A stretch of DNA of 64,000 bases from Acetobacter persici JCM 25330 (GCF_000613905.1 NZ_BAJW01000004.1:1-64000); one strand, 5' to 3'; counted from the stretch's first letter, positions 1 to 10,447 are shown. Notes: generated by a model not told the origin, from the letters alone. A program made the numbers and translations.

Positions 1-784
1 AGAGCCGCCGTATAAGGGTGGCCGGGGTGGCAAACAGGGCTTCCGTCGGCCCGCTCTCCGCCACGCGGCCGGAATAAAGTACGAGCGTTTTGTCACAGGT
101 TTCCGCCACTACGCCCATATCATGCGTAATCAGCAGCACGGAGGACCCATAGGTGCTGCGCAGGGAGCGGATCAGGTCCAGAATCTGCGCCTGCACCGTG
201 ACGTCCAGCGCGGTGGTGGGTTCATCCGCAATCAGAAGAGACGGATTGCAGGACAGCGCCATAGCAATCATGGCGCGCTGCCGCAGGCCGCCGGAAAGCT
301 GGTGCGGGTAGCGGTCTGCCGTGCGGGCGGGGTCGGGCACACCCATATCTGCCAGCAGTTCCACCGTGCGGGCGCGGGCCTGCCTGCGGGAGAGCCGCTC
401 ATGCGCGCGGATCTGTTCATCAATCTGCCAGCCGATCGTATAAACCGGCGTAAACGCCGTCATCGGGTCCTGAAAGATCATGCAATCTCGCGCCCGCGCA
501 GACGGCGGAGTGCCTTTTGCGGCAACCCTACCAGATCCTGCCCCCGGAACAGGGCAGAGCCGGTAATCTGCACGCCGGGGCTGTCAATCAGCCCCATCAG
601 CGCCATGGCGGTGACAGATTTGCCAGAGCCGGACTCTCCAACCAGCCCGAGAATATCCCGCTCACCCAGCGTAAAAGAGACGTTTTCCACAATCGATCAT
701 GCGCCCGCGGGAGGGAAAGCTGACACACAGGTCGCGCACTTCCAGCAGGGGAATTGGGATTGGAAGGGGTGCTTCAACGGGCAT
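1..784 (-). CDS. Peptide/nickel-type ABC transporter ATPase (DppD/OppD-like), partial and frameshifted
   Basis: This is the ATP-hydrolysing subunit of the adjacent peptide-type importer. Translating the minus strand shows Walker A (GESGSGKS), signature (LSGGLRQRA), Walker B ([12 protein letters not shown]) and the H-loop (LLITHDMG). The gene continues past the left edge, so a second fused ATPase half cannot be excluded. The ATG at 784 overlaps the end of the upstream permease by 11 bp, which points to translational coupling. The reading frame breaks twice: near 686 (two bases appear missing before the VENVSF segment) and near 481 (GCATGATC where GCAATGATC would restore IAMIFQDP). Function follows from family knowledge; the substrate is not shown by sequence. 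Confidence 0.85.
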
Positions 785-1748
785 CACGCACCCTCGGGTC
801 CAGAAACAGATAGAGGATATCCACCACCGCATTTGCCAGCACAACAAACACGGCGGAATACATCACGGTGGCCATAATCAGCGGCAGATCCAGATTGGTG
901 AGCGCCTGATACGTCAGTCGCCCGACGCCGGGCAGGCCGAACACCACCTCTGTCAGCAAAGCACCGCCGCCCACAAGCTGTGCGAAATCCAGCCCGAAGA
1001 GCGAGACAAAGGTAATCATGGAGGTGCGTAACCCATGGCGCAGCAGGACACGGGTGGGGGATAGTCCCTTGGCCCGCGCCGTGCGCATGAAGTCCTCGCC
1101 GGACAGGGCGACCAGATCTGCCCGCAGCACCCGGCTGTAAATGCCGATAAACATGACGGCCAGAACGAGCCACGGAATAACCAGCGCCTTGAACCAGCCC
1201 CACGGATGTTCCGTCAGCGGCACATAGCCCAGCCCCGGCACCCATGAGAAGAGCCATGTGTCATGATACCGGCTTTGCGTGATCAGATTAGCCACCTGCC
1301 CAAGCCAGAAGACCGGCATGGAAATTCCAATCAGCCCGAGCATCATCAGCCCCCGGTCTGTCCAGGTGCCTTTCAGGGCGGCGGCGAGGGTACCCATGGC
1401 GATGGACAGCACAACCCAGATGATCGCCGCACCACAGACCAGAGAGACCGTAACCGGAGCCGCACGGGCAATTTCCGGCACCACCAGTTCGCCCCGGTCC
1501 ACGTAGGAGGCGAGGTCCTGCGTGATGAACAGTTTTTTCATCATGGTGGCGTACTGCACGGGCAGCGGCCGGTCGAACCCGTATTCTTTCCGCACTTTTT
1601 CCATGGTCTGGGGGGAGGCATTGCGTCCGGCAATGCGGGCCGTCGGGTCTGCGCCCGGTGTTGCGAAAAAGACCAGAAAGACCAGTGCGGAAATGCCAAA
1701 CAGGACGAATACTGTCTGCCCAAGTCGGCGGAGGAGCGCCTTTATCAT
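774..1748 (-). CDS. Peptide-type ABC transporter permease, DppB/OppB family
   Basis: A 324-residue inner-membrane permease. The N-terminal helix (LGQTVFVLFGISALVFLVFF) and the following periplasmic segment with GADPTARIAGR and YGFDRPLPVQ are typical of the DppB/OppB class. The C-terminal half holds the binding-protein-dependent transport domain, with the cytoplasmic coupling loop RTARAKGLSPTRVLLRHGLR near residue 220 that contacts the ATPase. The length is normal for the family and the frame is intact. It starts 13 bp after the stop of the second permease and overlaps the start of the ATPase, so it lies within a tightly packed operon. Likely substrates are short peptides or related solutes, which is inference. 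Confidence 0.93.
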   Translation of the reverse strand: MIKALLRRLGQTVFVLFGISALVFLVFFATPGADPTARIAGRNASPQTMEKVRKEYGFDRPLPVQYATMMKKLFITQDLASYVDRGELVVPEIARAAPVTVSLVCGAAIIWVVLSIAMGTLAAALKGTWTDRGLMMLGLIGISMPVFWLGQVANLITQSRYHDTWLFSWVPGLGYVPLTEHPWGWFKALVIPWLVLAVMFIGIYSRVLRADLVALSGEDFMRTARAKGLSPTRVLLRHGLRTSMITFVSLFGLDFAQLVGGGALLTEVVFGLPGVGRLTYQALTNLDLPLIMATVMYSAVFVVLANAVVDILYLFLDPRVRDAR

Positions 1749-1761
1749 GCGTCAGCCCTCT

Positions 1762-2761
1762 TCATGAGGACCGCCGCGCGGCATCCCGCACATCCAGCGC
1801 GTCCCGCAGGCCATCGCCCAGAATATTCAGGGCCAGCACCACCAGCACAATGGCAAGTCCGGGGGCGATAGCACCATGGGGCGTGTGTAGATCAGCCCCT
1901 CGCCATCCTGAATAATCGTCCCCCATGATGCCGCCGGAGCCTGCACTCCGATGGACAGGAAGGAGAGCGCACTCTCCGCCAGCAGAGAAAGCGCCATCAG
2001 CAGCGGGCCAAGGACAACAAGCGTTGTGCTCACATTGGGCAGAATATCAAACAGCACAATGCGCCAGCGTGGCACGCCAAGGCAGCGTGCCGCAGTAACA
2101 AACTCTGCCTGCCGCAACGCCAGAACCCGGCCCCGGATCGGCCGCGCCGCGTAAGGCACATACACCAGCGCAATAATCACAATGGGAATCAGCAGACTAT
2201 CGGCTTCCACCACAAACGGCCCCAGCTTCAGCCCCTGACTGACCGTGACGATGGAGAGCGAAATGGCGAACAGATAAACCGGCACAGCCACATAATATCC
2301 ATCAGGCGAGACAGTACGGTATCTACCAGCCCGCCAAAAAAACCGGCGGCAATGCCCGCAATCGCAGCCAGAAGCAGGCATAGCACCGCAGCACAGGCAG
2401 AAATCAGCAGAGAATTGCGCCCCCCATACAGGAGCCGCGCTGCAACATCCCGCCCCTGACTATCCGCCCCCAGCAGATAGACCGCATGGCCGGTCGGCCC
2501 AATGGGGCTCAGGCCAAGGTGCAGCGGGTTATCGTTGGGCTGCATGATATCCACGTCATGCCCTTCCAGCGTGATGCTGCCAGCCACATTGGAGGTGAAC
2601 GGGTCTGTCCGGGCAATATCCCGTGCATAAAGCGGGGCCAGCAAGCAGCTCAGGGTGATAAGCCCCAGAACCGCGAGGGAGATCATAGCAGCACGGTTGC
2701 GGACAAGGCCACGCAGCGCCTGTTGCCATGGGCCGGGAGGGGGTGACGCTTCAGATGTCAT
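1762..2761 (-). CDS. Peptide-type ABC transporter permease, DppC/OppC family (frameshifted)
   Basis: Second permease of the importer. The N-terminal part has a membrane helix (MISLAVLGLITLSCLLAPLY) and the DppC-type periplasmic insert ending HPLGTD-like (HAVYLLGADSQGRDVAAR). The C-terminal part has the coupling loop TAARCLGVPRWRIVLFDILP and ends NILGDGLRDALDVRD. Two frame breaks split it: near 2296 (GG where GGG gives IMWAVPVYLF) and near 1870 (CCCCC where one more C gives SPPGLAIVLV). Adding the two bases gives 334 codons, the normal family length, which argues for sequencing errors. Its ATG overlaps the stop of the substrate-binding protein by 4 bp. Confidence 0.88.
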
Positions 2762-4479
2762 TGGACCTGAAGCTGCGAGAGCAGGATTTCATCATTAAGT
2801 GTTACGATGGCGTTACGCGTGCGTTTTGACAACAGGCGGACCCGTTTGATCTGCACCAGCGGCACAGCCGGAGCCTCCGCCATCAGGGCGCGGTCAACCT
2901 CCGCCCAGTCCTGTGCGCTTTCTTCCGGGCTGGTCAGGGCCGCCGTTGCCGCTCTGGTCATCAGGGCATCGGTGTCCGGATTGCAGAAGGCCGACATATT
3001 GGGCGAATTATCAGAATGGGGGCGGAAGCTGGCGCACGCAAAAAGGGTTTGCAGAAAGCTGGAGGCGGAGGGGTAATCCGCATTCCATCCAGTCAGCGCA
3101 AGCTGCACATGGTTGTCACTGTTCTGCACGTAAGAAAACTGCACCGTCTGCGTCATGCTGCGCACCGTTGCATCGTATCCCAGACTGGCCAGCGTGCTGC
3201 GGAGTTCCATGGCCATGGCGGCGTAGCGGCCTTCCAGTGGGGCGACGATGGTCACTTTCTGGCCTGCGGTGCCGCTTTCCCGCACCAGCCTGCGGGCTTC
3301 TGCCAGATCAGGGGCCTGCCAGTGTGGCAGCGGATGCGTGGGGGAGGCCCCTTTGGTATAAGCACAGGCGGGTTCATACCCCGGTGCGCCTTGTGGCAGA
3401 AGCTGGCAGAGCGGGGCCGCAACGGCCTCACCCCCATGATAAATCACCATGGCGTGCCGGTTGATGGCGTAATTCAGAGCCTGCCGGGCCTTGAGAGACT
3501 GAAATGGCGGGATCTGGACATTCAGAGCGGCATAGTAATAGAGCAGCAGGGTGTAAATCTGCACCTGCTGTGCGTAGCGGCTGCCAACCTCCCCCAGCCG
3601 GTCCAGCGGCACATCTTCATACATCACGTCATACTGGCCGTTTTCAATGGCCGTGATTTCGCCTTCCGGGTCCAGCCCGAAAGTGACGTCAATACGGTCC
3701 GGATATCCGGCAGGCTGGGCATCATGCGCCCATTCCTGAAAATACGGGTTGCGGTCCAGCACCATGCCCGTCGCAGGGTCATAATGGGTCACGCGGTAGG
3801 GGCCGGTGCCCGGAGGGGCCGTGTTCCCGGTATCATGCGGTGGAGTGCTGGCAGGCAGGATGGCGGCATGGAACCATGCGAGACGCTCCGGAAATTCAGC
3901 GTCCGGTTCTGTCAGATGAAAGGTAAGGGTGCGGGTGGCGGCATCCGTTTCTATCCCGCCTGCCAGCGTGCAGTGTGCCGGGTCATGCAGGCAGGCATCC
4001 GCCCCGATAATATGACTATAGTAAGGGCCAGCAGTGGGGCTGCCGACTTTGAACAACCGCCGGAAAGATGCGGCAGCGTCCTCTACAGTCAGAGGCTGCC
4101 CATCTGAAAACCGCAGGTTGGGCCGAAGTATAAAGCGATAAGTCCGCCCGCCGTCTTCAGGCTGTGGAACAGTTTCTGCCAGATTGGCAATGACGTGCTG
4201 CGCTGCGGGACCGTAAAATTTGGGGAAGGCGAGCAATCCATCATAAACCGGCGTTTCAAGCTGTTTGATCAGGGAAATGTAAGAGACCTGAGGGTCCAGT
4301 GTGCCGCCGGAATTCTGTGCCGCCAGCCGCAGGGTTCCGCCCATATGAGCCTCAGAGGCTGTGGCTGTTGCAAAATGTGCTGCTGGACTGGTGGATTCAG
4401 CATGAGAATGGGAGAGGGGGCAGGCAGCCGCCATCAGGCTGGCCAGCATGTATCCCACATAAAAAGAGCGTTTCTGCAC
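2758..4479 (-). CDS. ABC transporter substrate-binding protein, family 5 (DppA/OppA-like)
   Basis: Periplasmic binding protein of the importer. I chose the GTG at 4479 because it follows a GAGAGG ribosome site and gives a clean signal peptide (hydrophobic YVGYMLASLMAAACPL, then HSHA before the cut); an upstream GTG at 4533 in the same frame would add 18 residues. The body shows SBP family 5 landmarks: GGTLRLAAQ, DPQVSYISL, VIANLAETV, FRFxD-like LRFSDGQPLTVEDAAASFRR, and ALNYAINRHAM. It is the first transport gene after the aminotransferase and overlaps the permease start by 4 bp. The ligand cannot be read from sequence. Confidence 0.88.
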   Translation of the reverse strand: MQKRSFYVGYMLASLMAAACPLSHSHAESTSPAAHFATATASEAHMGGTLRLAAQNSGGTLDPQVSYISLIKQLETPVYDGLLAFPKFYGPAAQHVIANLAETVPQPEDGGRTYRFILRPNLRFSDGQPLTVEDAAASFRRLFKVGSPTAGPYYSHIIGADACLHDPAHCTLAGGIETDAATRTLTFHLTEPDAEFPERLAWFHAAILPASTPPHDTGNTAPPGTGPYRVTHYDPATGMVLDRNPYFQEWAHDAQPAGYPDRIDVTFGLDPEGEITAIENGQYDVMYEDVPLDRLGEVGSRYAQQVQIYTLLLYYYAALNVQIPPFQSLKARQALNYAINRHAMVIYHGGEAVAAPLCQLLPQGAPGYEPACAYTKGASPTHPLPHWQAPDLAEARRLVRESGTAGQKVTIVAPLEGRYAAMAMELRSTLASLGYDATVRSMTQTVQFSYVQNSDNHVQLALTGWNADYPSASSFLQTLFACASFRPHSDNSPNMSAFCNPDTDALMTRAATAALTSPEESAQDWAEVDRALMAEAPAVPLVQIKRVRLLSKRTRNAIVTLNDEILLSQLQVQ

Positions 4480-4587
4480 TATGCCTCTCACCCCAAAAAC
4501 CGGAGGAGACCTTAAAAGGCTGTGACCCACCACACAATGCAGAAACCGAAACGATTTGTAAAAGCCAGTTTACATCTGGCACATCCC

Positions 4588-5700
4588 TCAGGCTTTGGGC
4601 ACGGCCTGCAACGCTGCGGGAAGCACGCGGCCAAACAGTTCCAGTTCCGCAGGGGTGGCCGTGCCGACCCGGATCCAGGTCTGATAATCGGGTGCGTCAA
4701 ACACGCGAATATCCACACCACGCTGTGCCAGAGCTTCTTTCATTTTTTCGGCCGGGCGCAGAGTATTGACATATACAAAAGTGCCATGACTTTTCAGGAA
4801 AGCCAGCTCATTTTTCTTGCAGATATCATAAATCATGGCACGGCATGACGTCAGATAACGGATAGCCCCGTTCAGGTACTCTTTATCCCCGAGAGATGCC
4901 AGCGCCGCAGTATAGCCTGCCTGATTACGGGATGTCGTCGTCAGGCTGTAAAGCTGTTTAACGCGGTCAGGCTGGGCCAGAATATAGCCAATTCTCAACC
5001 CGGCGAGGCCATATACTTTGGAAAAGGTGCGTGCGACAATCACATCATGTCCGGAATGCACGAGTGATGAGACGGTCATTTGTTCCGCCATGGGCAGAAG
5101 CTCAAAATAGGCTTCATCCACAATCACAGGGCATGTTCTGGAAACATCCTCAGAAAAGGCAAGAAGTTTTGCATGATCCAGCATATCGCCGGTCGGGTTG
5201 TTGGGGTTGCAAAGGTACACCATTGCCGTCTGCGGTGTTATGGCACGTCGCAGCGCGTCGAGATCAATGGCATGCTGTGTCAGAGGCACGTAACGCACCT
5301 CCACACCGCGGCGCTGGGCATAATTCAGATGCGTGGCGTAAGTCGGTTGGGGGGCCAGAATATGGCCCTTCCGCCCAATATCACTTGAAAGAAGAGAGAG
5401 CGCATCCAGAGAGCCGTTTGATAAAGCAATTTTATCACGCTCAAGATTTTCCTGCTCTCCTATTTTTTCGCGCAGAGTGTGGTCATTTTCCACATAATAA
5501 GGAGCGTCTGGCACGCAGGCGATAATAGCCCTGCGCGCCGCAGGCGAAGGCCCAAAGGGATTTTCCGTCACATTCAGCCGCGCGTAGGATACAGGCGCTT
5601 TTTCCTGTGCGGCCATGACAGGTCTGCTCCGGCCAGCCCACACCGCGGGGGCCAGCAGACTGCCAGCCTGTATCAGAAAGCGTCTGTTAAACTCAGGCAT
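4588..5700 (-). CDS. Tat-signal PLP-dependent aminotransferase, HisC-like
   Basis: A 370-residue fold-type I aminotransferase of the histidinol-phosphate aminotransferase group. Visible motifs are NVTENPFGPSP, the nucleotide-like LSNGSLDAL, the CNPNNPTG loop, VDEAYFEL and the PLP lysine in ARTFSKVYGLAGLRIGY. Unlike cytosolic HisC it begins NRRFLIQAGSLLAPAVWAG, a twin-arginine-type leader (RRFL followed by a hydrophobic stretch), so it is probably exported folded with its cofactor. It opens the operon that continues with the peptide-type ABC importer (about 110 bp to the binding protein start). Its substrate is unknown; a role in processing the imported amino compound in the periplasm is inference. 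Confidence 0.85.
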   Translation of the reverse strand: MPEFNRRFLIQAGSLLAPAVWAGRSRPVMAAQEKAPVSYARLNVTENPFGPSPAARRAIIACVPDAPYYVENDHTLREKIGEQENLERDKIALSNGSLDALSLLSSDIGRKGHILAPQPTYATHLNYAQRRGVEVRYVPLTQHAIDLDALRRAITPQTAMVYLCNPNNPTGDMLDHAKLLAFSEDVSRTCPVIVDEAYFELLPMAEQMTVSSLVHSGHDVIVARTFSKVYGLAGLRIGYILAQPDRVKQLYSLTTTSRNQAGYTAALASLGDKEYLNGAIRYLTSCRAMIYDICKKNELAFLKSHGTFVYVNTLRPAEKMKEALAQRGVDIRVFDAPDYQTWIRVGTATPAELELFGRVLPAALQAVPKA

Positions 5701-5906
5701 GGATATCCTCTAAATATAAATTATTATTCAGGTTTAATAGTGATGGTTAATTGACCTTTCTTAGAGTGATTTTCCTTATTTTTGAAATTAAAATGAGTAT
5801 ATAAAAGTATAAATACTAAATGTCATAATAGTTTCACTTTTTATAGGGGGCACGGTTTGATAGCCAGCGCGTGATTTTTAATCCTTCTTTCATTCTGGAT
5901 ACACGC

Positions 5907-8521
5907 ATGACACTCAGGAAAGCGTTTCTGGTTTCAACCGTTCTGACATTTGGCTTTGCTGTACAGAACCCGTTTGCCAGCGCCGCAACGGCGGAAAAGG
6001 AGCAGAAAGCGGTAAATGCAGGTCCGGCAAAGAAAGCAGCGGCAAAAAAAGCAAAAGCCGCGCCTCATGCGTCAGAAAAACCGGCTGCTGCCAACGCAGG
6101 GGAAACCCTGATTGTTACCGGCACGCACGCCGTCAACCGCAAGGCCCGGCAGAGCACATCGCCTGTCAGTGTGCTGTCTGCCGCCACGCTGCGCCGGTCC
6201 GGGCAGATGAATCTGGCCGATGCGCTCACGCGGACATATGCGTCCATCAATGTCAGCGCCATGGGGAATGATGCAGGGTCTTTAACCTCGGCCATCCGTA
6301 TGCGCGGGCTTAATCCTAATCAGGTTCTGGTACTGGTGGATGGTAAACGCCGGCATACGACAGCGAATATTTATGCCGATGCCGGACCAGCATTTGGTGC
6401 CACGCCGGTTGACCTGAACATGATCCCCGCAGCCTCTATTGATCATATTGAAGTGCTGGAAGACGGGGCTGCCGCGCTCTACGGGTCTGATGCTATTGCC
6501 GGGGTGGTGAATATCATTACCCGAAAAACAAACCACGGTCTGAATATGAGCGCCCAGACAGGCGCCAATGCGTATAACGGGGATGGCTGGCAATATCAGA
6601 CCAGTGTGGATGGCGGCCTGTCCCTTGGTGGAGATGGCTATCTGCATCTCAGTGGGCAGGTTTATCATACCGACCATATGGTGCCCTATACAGAGGACCA
6701 CCGTCTGATGGGGTCTGCTCCGGCAGGTGCGGGCACAGCCTTGTACAAAGGCCCGGTTTCTGTTCCGAAAAATTCAAATAAAGTCATGAGACGCCGGAAG
6801 AAACGCGTGAAAATCTGAGTATTGCCTTTGGAAAAACCCTGACAGAAGGTGTGCAGGGATACGGGCTGATGACATATGCGCACAGGCATGCGGAATCGTA
6901 CCAGAATTACCGCACTCCGAATACGTTGCCCGACCTTTACCCCTCCGGCTTTTCTCCCCTTGAGACAATTGAAGAAAATGACTACGCGGCCACACTTGGC
7001 CTGAAAGGCGATAATTTCTTCGGGTTCGCGTGGGATCTCAGCACGACATATGGCGCGGATGAAGATGCAATCGGGGATAAAAACAGCGCCAATGCGGGCA
7101 TGCTGAGCAGCAAATGTATTCCGCGCAGCAGTAACCCCACCAGCACAAGCGCCTATGTTTCGACGGATGGATGCGGCTGGTCCCCTGCCAGCACCCGTGC
7201 GGAAACTTATCGTATGGCCCAGTGGACAAACACGCTGGATTTCAGAAGAAATTTCAAAACCGGATTTTCCACGCCGACCACCATCGCCTTCGGGGCGGAA
7301 CACCGGCTGGAAACATATCAGATCAAAGCCGGGACCCCACCTTCTTATGAGGCCGGGGGCATGGCGGGTTATGTGGGCCTGAGCCCGCAGAACGCCGGGA
7401 ACTGGAGCCGTGATATCTGGGCCGGATATCTGGATGGTGATTTCCATCCTCTCAAAAACTGGGACGTCGATTTTGCCGGACGTTTCGAACATTATACAGA
7501 CGTCGGGAATACGGAAAACGGCAAGGTCTCAACGCGGTATGACATCACACCGCGGATTTCAATCCGTGGGACCATCAGCAACGGCTTCCGTGCCCCGACA
7601 CTTGCCGAGCAGCATTTCAGCTCCATCAACGTCGGTGCGACAACTGTTGCGGGCCTGCTGCCTGTCAGTTCCTCTGCCGCACGTCTGCTGGGGGCTGCGC
7701 CCCTCAAGCCGGAACGCTCCACGAACGCCAGCGGTGGTCTGGTGGTTGAACCTCTGAAAGGCCTGCATGTTGAAGCTGATGTGTATCAGATCAACATTCG
7801 TGACCGTATTATTGCCGGTGGGTCCAATAACGGCCCCACGGCGATTGCAGCCTTGCAGCAGCTTGGGTTTGTGCTGCCCTCCGGTCTGGACCCTAATGCT
7901 GTCAGCACCTATTACTTTGCAAACGGCGCCAGCACCCGCACGCAGGGATTTGATCTGAAGGCGGATTACCTGCTGAGAATGAACCGCTACGGTAATCTCA
8001 ACCTCTCTGCTACGCTGGACCTCAACCGCACACGTCTGAACCATGTGGCTTCAACCATGGTCAACGGCGTTCCCACCTCTCTGCTCACCGCGGCAACAGC
8101 CAGCTATATCACCACGGCCTATCCGCGCAGCAAGCTGATCCTGAATGCGTTCTGGACAGTCGGGAAATGGGACGTCAATCTGCGTCAGACGCGCTATGGT
8201 GAGACAACAACCATGCTGGGTTATCAGGACTGGACGCCGTCCAGCGCGATCTGTGACAATAACGGTAAGGCGCTGCGCTATTCAAACAGCTGCTTTGCCC
8301 AGTTCAAGAACACACCGCGTTGGCTGACAGATCTGGAAGTGGGGTACAGCGCCACGCCTCACTGGCATTTTGCCATCGGAGCAAACAATATTTTCAATGT
8401 ACGTCCCCGCCGCGTCAATCCGCTGAACAACAATTACGGTGGACGGATGTATGACGCCAACTCTGCTCAGGTACCCATTACCGGTGGCTATTACTATGGC
8501 CGTATTGACGCACACTTCTAA
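5907..8521 (+). CDS. TonB-dependent outer-membrane receptor (frameshifted)
   Basis: Outer-membrane active-transport receptor, 871 residues after repair. The ATG at 5907 gives a signal peptide (MTLRKAFLVSTVLTFGFAVQ); an upstream in-frame ATG at 5871 is less likely. A Lys/Ala-rich linker precedes the TonB box-like GETLIVTG, then the plug (SPVSVLSAATLRRSG, LVLVDGKRRHTTANIYADAG, IEVLEDGAAALYGSDAIAGV). The barrel ends with the usual aromatic residue (GRIDAHF). Frame breaks near 6787: ATGAGACG where ATGGAGACG restores METPEETRENLS. It is divergent from the aminotransferase-ABC operon across an AT-rich 206-bp gap, suggesting joint regulation and a shared substrate, which is inference. Confidence 0.9.
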
Positions 8522-8551
8522 AAAACTGATCGTTTGAAATAACCGGAAAAT

Positions 8552-8585
8552 CTGCCAGAAAATAGCATCTTCTGGCAGGTTTTTT
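8552..8585 (+). terminator. Rho-independent terminator after the TonB receptor
   Basis: A perfect 9-bp stem (CTGCCAGAA at 8552-8560, TTCTGGCAG at 8570-8578) with a 9-nt loop is followed by G and a run of six T. It lies 30 bp after the receptor stop codon. Confidence 0.9.
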
Positions 8586-8639
8586 ATTGCCTTGATCAGG
8601 GATTTATTTTTGATCTCTCCAGAATTATCAAGGTATGAT

Positions 8640-9794
8640 TCAAAATGGATTGGGTGCGTTTTCAAGTCTGGTCAGGGCGTTGTCCAGCATCTCAGATGTC
8701 AGAGGTTGATCATCCAGATCCAGAACCATGTAAGGCTGTTTGCGTTGCAGGGTGATGATATAAAAGCAGTCCCGCAGGTGAGGCTGGCCATCAAGTTTGC
8801 GGTTCAGTTCCAGAAGTCTCGTGCCCGGACGGGCGAAAACCATATTGGCAAGGCCCGCCCCGTGCGGGGCCAGAATACACTCAGCCTGCCGGAAGAGTGC
8901 GATCTGCGTTTCAAGATCCATCTTTTCCAGAAAGATTTTTTCAAACCCCTTGCGTTCCAGAACAGGTTCGATCTGGGCCTGCTCTTCCGGGCTGATGCGG
9001 CTGTTATGGCCGCCTTCACGCGTTACGTAAAAGCGGGTGGGCAGATCAGGCCTGTGCGGCACTGTCATGGTGTCAAAATGTTTGTAGGGTTCTGAAAAGT
9101 TCAGGTAAAGCTCAGGCATTGTCGGTGCATGCCAGAAAAAATGCAGTTTTTTGGCCCTGTGAACCCCCTCCGGTGCCCGAAAAACACGATCCTGAAGTCC
9201 AGAAAGACGGAGGGATGTTTCAAATGTTTCAGGTGTAAAAGCCGGGTGGTGGGTAGCGCCTGCTGTGGGCATATCTGGCACAACCAATCTGGTGTGTGCG
9301 GGCAGCAGGGTGCTGGCAATCTGGGTTTTGGAGACCCCATACAGCATCCAGTGGTAATAGTTCCGCCATGCAGCGTCGAACCCCAGAAAAACCTCTTCCT
9401 GTTCTTCGTGCTCCGGCATGTCGGGCAGACGGCGGTTGTGCTGGTACAAATCATGCTGGCAGAAGCAGGAGGGTTCAATAACCGGATGGTTTTTACTGTC
9501 GATAATCATGCCATCCAGCCCCGGATACAGCACAAAACGCGCATTTTCCATGGTGAACAGGGAAAGCCGGGTGAGCGGTATCGAGACGGAGCGCGTCCCC
9601 GCAACAGGCCGCGCGTGGTAGAGGGACAGTCCTCGGTTAAAAGTCTGTTCAGACTGTCCATCGTACGCGGGAATAGGAAGAGGCAGGATCTGAGCGTTTG
9701 TCTGAAAAACTTTTTGTTCGGAAATTTTGCCAAAGGCTGACAGACCATTCGCAACAGAGAATGCGTCCTGTGGCGTTATTTCAGACATGTTCAC
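8640..9794 (-). CDS. Glycosyltransferase family 61 protein (DUF563)
   Basis: A 384-residue protein of the GT61/DUF563 group, cytoplasmic sugar transferases usually tied to cell-surface polysaccharide. Landmarks include AWRNYYHWMLYGV (the YYHW signature), RFYVTREGGHNSRISPEEQ, the helix LETQIALFRQAECILAPHGAGLANMVFARPG split here as IALFRQAECI and APHGAGLANM, and LLELNRK. No signal peptide is present. It is 32 bp downstream of the Sco-like gene on the same strand and may be transcribed with polA and that gene. Donor and acceptor are unknown. A second GT61 gene lies at 17394. Confidence 0.85.
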   Translation of the reverse strand: MNMSEITPQDAFSVANGLSAFGKISEQKVFQTNAQILPLPIPAYDGQSEQTFNRGLSLYHARPVAGTRSVSIPLTRLSLFTMENARFVLYPGLDGMIIDSKNHPVIEPSCFCQHDLYQHNRRLPDMPEHEEQEEVFLGFDAAWRNYYHWMLYGVSKTQIASTLLPAHTRLVVPDMPTAGATHHPAFTPETFETSLRLSGLQDRVFRAPEGVHRAKKLHFFWHAPTMPELYLNFSEPYKHFDTMTVPHRPDLPTRFYVTREGGHNSRISPEEQAQIEPVLERKGFEKIFLEKMDLETQIALFRQAECILAPHGAGLANMVFARPGTRLLELNRKLDGQPHLRDCFYIITLQRKQPYMVLDLDDQPLTSEMLDNALTRLENAPNPF

Positions 9795-9826
9795 CTCTCC
9801 GGTTCTCGAAAATACATAATGGTGGC

Positions 9827-10447
9827 TTAGTCTTTAGGGGCCATGATCTTTTTGAGCGCTTCAGTCATGGCGTCTGCGCTCAGAGTGGCGTCCACGGTGC
9901 CAGTATAGCGGGTCTCCGGGTCCATCACCACAAAGCGGGGTGACATCTGCATGGCATAAGTCCATTCCGGGTCAGGACGTTTTTCAACCGTTGTATGATA
10001 TTCCTTTGCCAGATCCGCCAGCGGGCCGGGGGCGGCTGTGCCTGCCACAACACGCGGGCTGATGCTCTGGCCATACAGACGCAGGCGTTCGGCATCATCG
10101 CGGTCCGGGTCCAGACTGACAAAAATAATCACGGCTTTCCGTTTGCCGGGGTCCACCTTGTCCAGTGCGGCGGACATGCTGGTCAGCGCCGGAGTGCAGG
10201 CATCTTCTGCGCAGTGGGTTGCGCCGAACAGCACCAGCATCCAGCGGCCCCGGAAGGTCTGGTCTGTCATCGTGCCTGTTGTGGAATCCATCAGGCGGAA
10301 AGACCCGCCCACTTCATTGCCATAGCTGTCCAGTGTGGGGCCATGATGCAGGGCAATGCGGGTGCCCACATAGCCCGTCACACTGGCCACAACCAGAATA
10401 CCCGCCGCAATCAGTGCAAATCGTTTTTCGTTCGGTGTCATGCTCAA
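9827..10447 (-). CDS. Sco1/SenC-like thioredoxin-fold protein with altered metal site
   Basis: A 206-residue membrane-anchored protein (helix at about residues 10-28) with the Sco/peroxiredoxin fold: the RWMLVLFGATHC strand, then SLDPDRDDAERL, typical of copper chaperones for cytochrome oxidase. Two departures stand out. The cysteines are Cys79 and Cys84, spaced CX4C instead of CX3C, and the residue aligned with the conserved copper-binding His (Y..DHS in Sco) is Met168 (YAMQMSPRF). It may be a redox protein or use a different copper geometry. The start overlaps the polA stop by 4 bp. Confidence 0.8.
   Translation of the reverse strand: MSMTPNEKRFALIAAGILVVASVTGYVGTRIALHHGPTLDSYGNEVGGSFRLMDSTTGTMTDQTFRGRWMLVLFGATHCAEDACTPALTSMSAALDKVDPGKRKAVIIFVSLDPDRDDAERLRLYGQSISPRVVAGTAAPGPLADLAKEYHTTVEKRPDPEWTYAMQMSPRFVVMDPETRYTGTVDATLSADAMTEALKKIMAPKD

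Noticed and set aside
3016-4107. A 363-codon plus-strand open frame
   Set aside because: It lies wholly opposite the substrate-binding protein, has odd composition and no family resemblance; it is a shadow of a GC-rich gene.
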